DNA of 21,462 bases from Syntrophomonadaceae bacterium. GTDB lineage: Bacteria; Bacillota; Syntrophomonadia; Syntrophomonadales; Syntrophomonadaceae. The notes under the pieces are model-generated. The model made no database searches. It was given only the letters and a program-made list of their open reading frames with translations, and had not been told where the DNA came from. Shown piece by piece: positions 20,780 through 21,462 of this stretch (positions within the stretch are counted from its first letter, which is position 1; every line of letters starts with the position of its first letter). The stretch lies in assembly GCA_012522705.1 (NCBI GenBank), contig JAAYJY010000011.1, positions 1-21,462 of the forward strand. The letters are read 5' to 3'. The translations under genes were made by a program, and so were the position numbers.

Positions 20780-20804
20780 ATTGCTTAGGAAAGGAATGGA
20801 ATGT

Positions 20805-21062
20805 ATGAGATTAGTCACCAAGCTCTACCGGCCCATCTCCTGGCCAACTCTGGGAGCCGGCGGTGACACCGGTTCCTGGCGTACTCACCGCCCGGTGGTC
20901 GATGAGGAGAGATGCAATAAATGCCAGATATGCTGGGTATATTGTCCGGAAGCAGTCGTCGACCGCCTGGAACCGGTCATCGATTACCGCTATTGCAAGG
21001 GCTGCGGGGTATGCGCCCTGGAATGTCCCACTGGCGCTATCAGCATGGAACAGGAGGAGTAG
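20805..21062 (+). CDS. 2-oxoacid:ferredoxin oxidoreductase, delta (ferredoxin-like) subunit
   Basis: An 85-residue ferredoxin subunit that carries electrons from the oxidoreductase core to external ferredoxin. Two classical [4Fe-4S] motifs are complete: Cys37-x2-Cys40-x2-Cys43-x3-Cys47-Pro and Cys64-x2-Cys67-x2-Cys70-x3-Cys74-Pro. The N-terminal stretch SWPTLGAGGDTGSWRTHRPV is typical of this subunit. Start choice: ATG 20805 with AAGGA about 9 bases upstream gives MRLVTKLYRP; ATG 20796 with TAGGA 5 bases away is possible. The alpha gene begins 4 bases after the stop. Confidence 0.92.
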   Translation: MRLVTKLYRPISWPTLGAGGDTGSWRTHRPVVDEERCNKCQICWVYCPEAVVDRLEPVIDYRYCKGCGVCALECPTGAISMEQEE

Positions 21063-21066
21063 CCCT

Positions 21067-21462
21067 ATGAAAGTAGCACCCCAAAAAGCGCAAGTCAGAA
21101 TGGAAACCGGCGCCTACACCGCCGCATTGGCTGTGAAATGCGCCCGGGTGGATGTGGTGCCCGGCTATCCCATCACTCCCCAGACCAGTATCATGGAAGC
21201 CATAGCCGGCATGGTCGACAGCGGTGAACTCCATGCCCGTTTCATTCCGGTCGAAGGCGAGCATAGCGTGTTGGCTGCCGCGGTGGCCGCATCGGCCGCC
21301 GGGGCACGGGTTTTTATGGCTACCTTAGCCAACGGCTTGCTTTATATGCACGAGGTATTACATATGGCTACCGGTGGGCGTCTGCCGGTGGTGATGTGCA
21401 ACGTCAACCGCGGCGTTTTTGCTCCCTGGACTCTGTGGGCCGATCATCAGGACTCCTTTGCC
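21067..21462 (+). CDS. 2-oxoacid:ferredoxin oxidoreductase, alpha subunit (5' part)
   Basis: N-terminal 132 residues of the alpha subunit, cut by the window end. The segment VPGYPITPQTSIMEAI matches the thiamine-diphosphate-pyrimidine domain of this enzyme family, followed by FIPVEGEHSVLAAAVAASAAG and NRGVFAPWTLWADHQDSFA. The stretch LANGLLYMHE replaces the more usual SS-x-GL-x-LM-x-E, so it may belong to a divergent branch. ATG 21067 is only 4 bases after the delta stop, with GGAGGAG in the delta end as Shine-Dalgarno. The substrate (pyruvate, 2-oxoglutarate or a branched-chain oxoacid) is not decided. The beta subunit would be expected next. Confidence 0.9.
   Translation, partial: MKVAPQKAQVRMETGAYTAALAVKCARVDVVPGYPITPQTSIMEAIAGMVDSGELHARFIPVEGEHSVLAAAVAASAAGARVFMATLANGLLYMHEVLHMATGGRLPVVMCNVNRGVFAPWTLWADHQDSFA

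Overview
The window reads as chromosomal DNA of an anaerobic, Gram-positive bacterium of the Clostridia type. A Syntrophomonas-like lineage is possible, but this is inference only. The evidence is strong GGAGG ribosome-binding sites throughout, GTG/TTG starts, an EndoA-type MazEF pair next to alanine racemase, a spore/wall-type GH18 protein with a copper-amine-oxidase N-domain, a family 4 Fe-S uracil-DNA glycosylase, a YedF protein and a ferredoxin-linked 2-oxoacid oxidoreductase. No phage, insertion sequence, CRISPR array, rRNA or tRNA was seen. Almost all genes are on the minus strand; only the last three are on plus.

Right-to-left on the minus strand, in transcription order: (a) 19765-15202: yedF with its own promoter and a dyad over the -10 box, then acpS, nnrE/nnrD, a CBS-pair protein, alr, and mazE-mazF under a separate AT-rich promoter. 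The acpS-alr-mazEF order resembles that of Bacillus. (b) 14591-12447: a class-I-glutamine-amidotransferase-like C26 peptidase, an amidohydrolase and a small unknown protein, closed by a terminator. (c) 12308-10941: a secreted GH18 protein. (d) 10795-7408: the uracil-DNA glycosylase followed by tsaE-tsaB-rimI-tsaD, the t6A tRNA-modification set, in a tightly packed operon; then lgt and 5-formyl-THF cyclo-ligase. (e) 5860-3020: a molybdenum-cofactor (Moco) operon led by a promoter, a structured leader that looks like the Moco riboswitch, and an intrinsic terminator. It encodes a 57-codon small protein, moaA, a moaC-MOSC fusion and mog, and ends at a terminator. (f) 2763-33: a molybdate/tungstate ABC transporter (modA-modB-modC) with its own promoter. 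Blocks e and f together form a module that takes up the oxyanion and builds molybdopterin.

On the plus strand from 20139 to the end lie the gamma, delta and alpha (partial) subunits of a 2-oxoacid:ferredoxin oxidoreductase. They follow a 374-base non-coding divergent region that contains inverted repeats. An intrinsic terminator sits between the gamma and delta genes.

The points most worth a second look are: the 57-aa Cys-containing protein behind the riboswitch; the riboswitch-terminator itself; the MoaC-MOSC fusion that lacks the usual MOSC cysteine; a cluster of DnaA-box-like 9-mers directly after tsaD (gcp); the unassigned structured leader and the internal terminator of the oxidoreductase operon; and the dyad over the yedF promoter. 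I did not find a clearly new multi-gene system.
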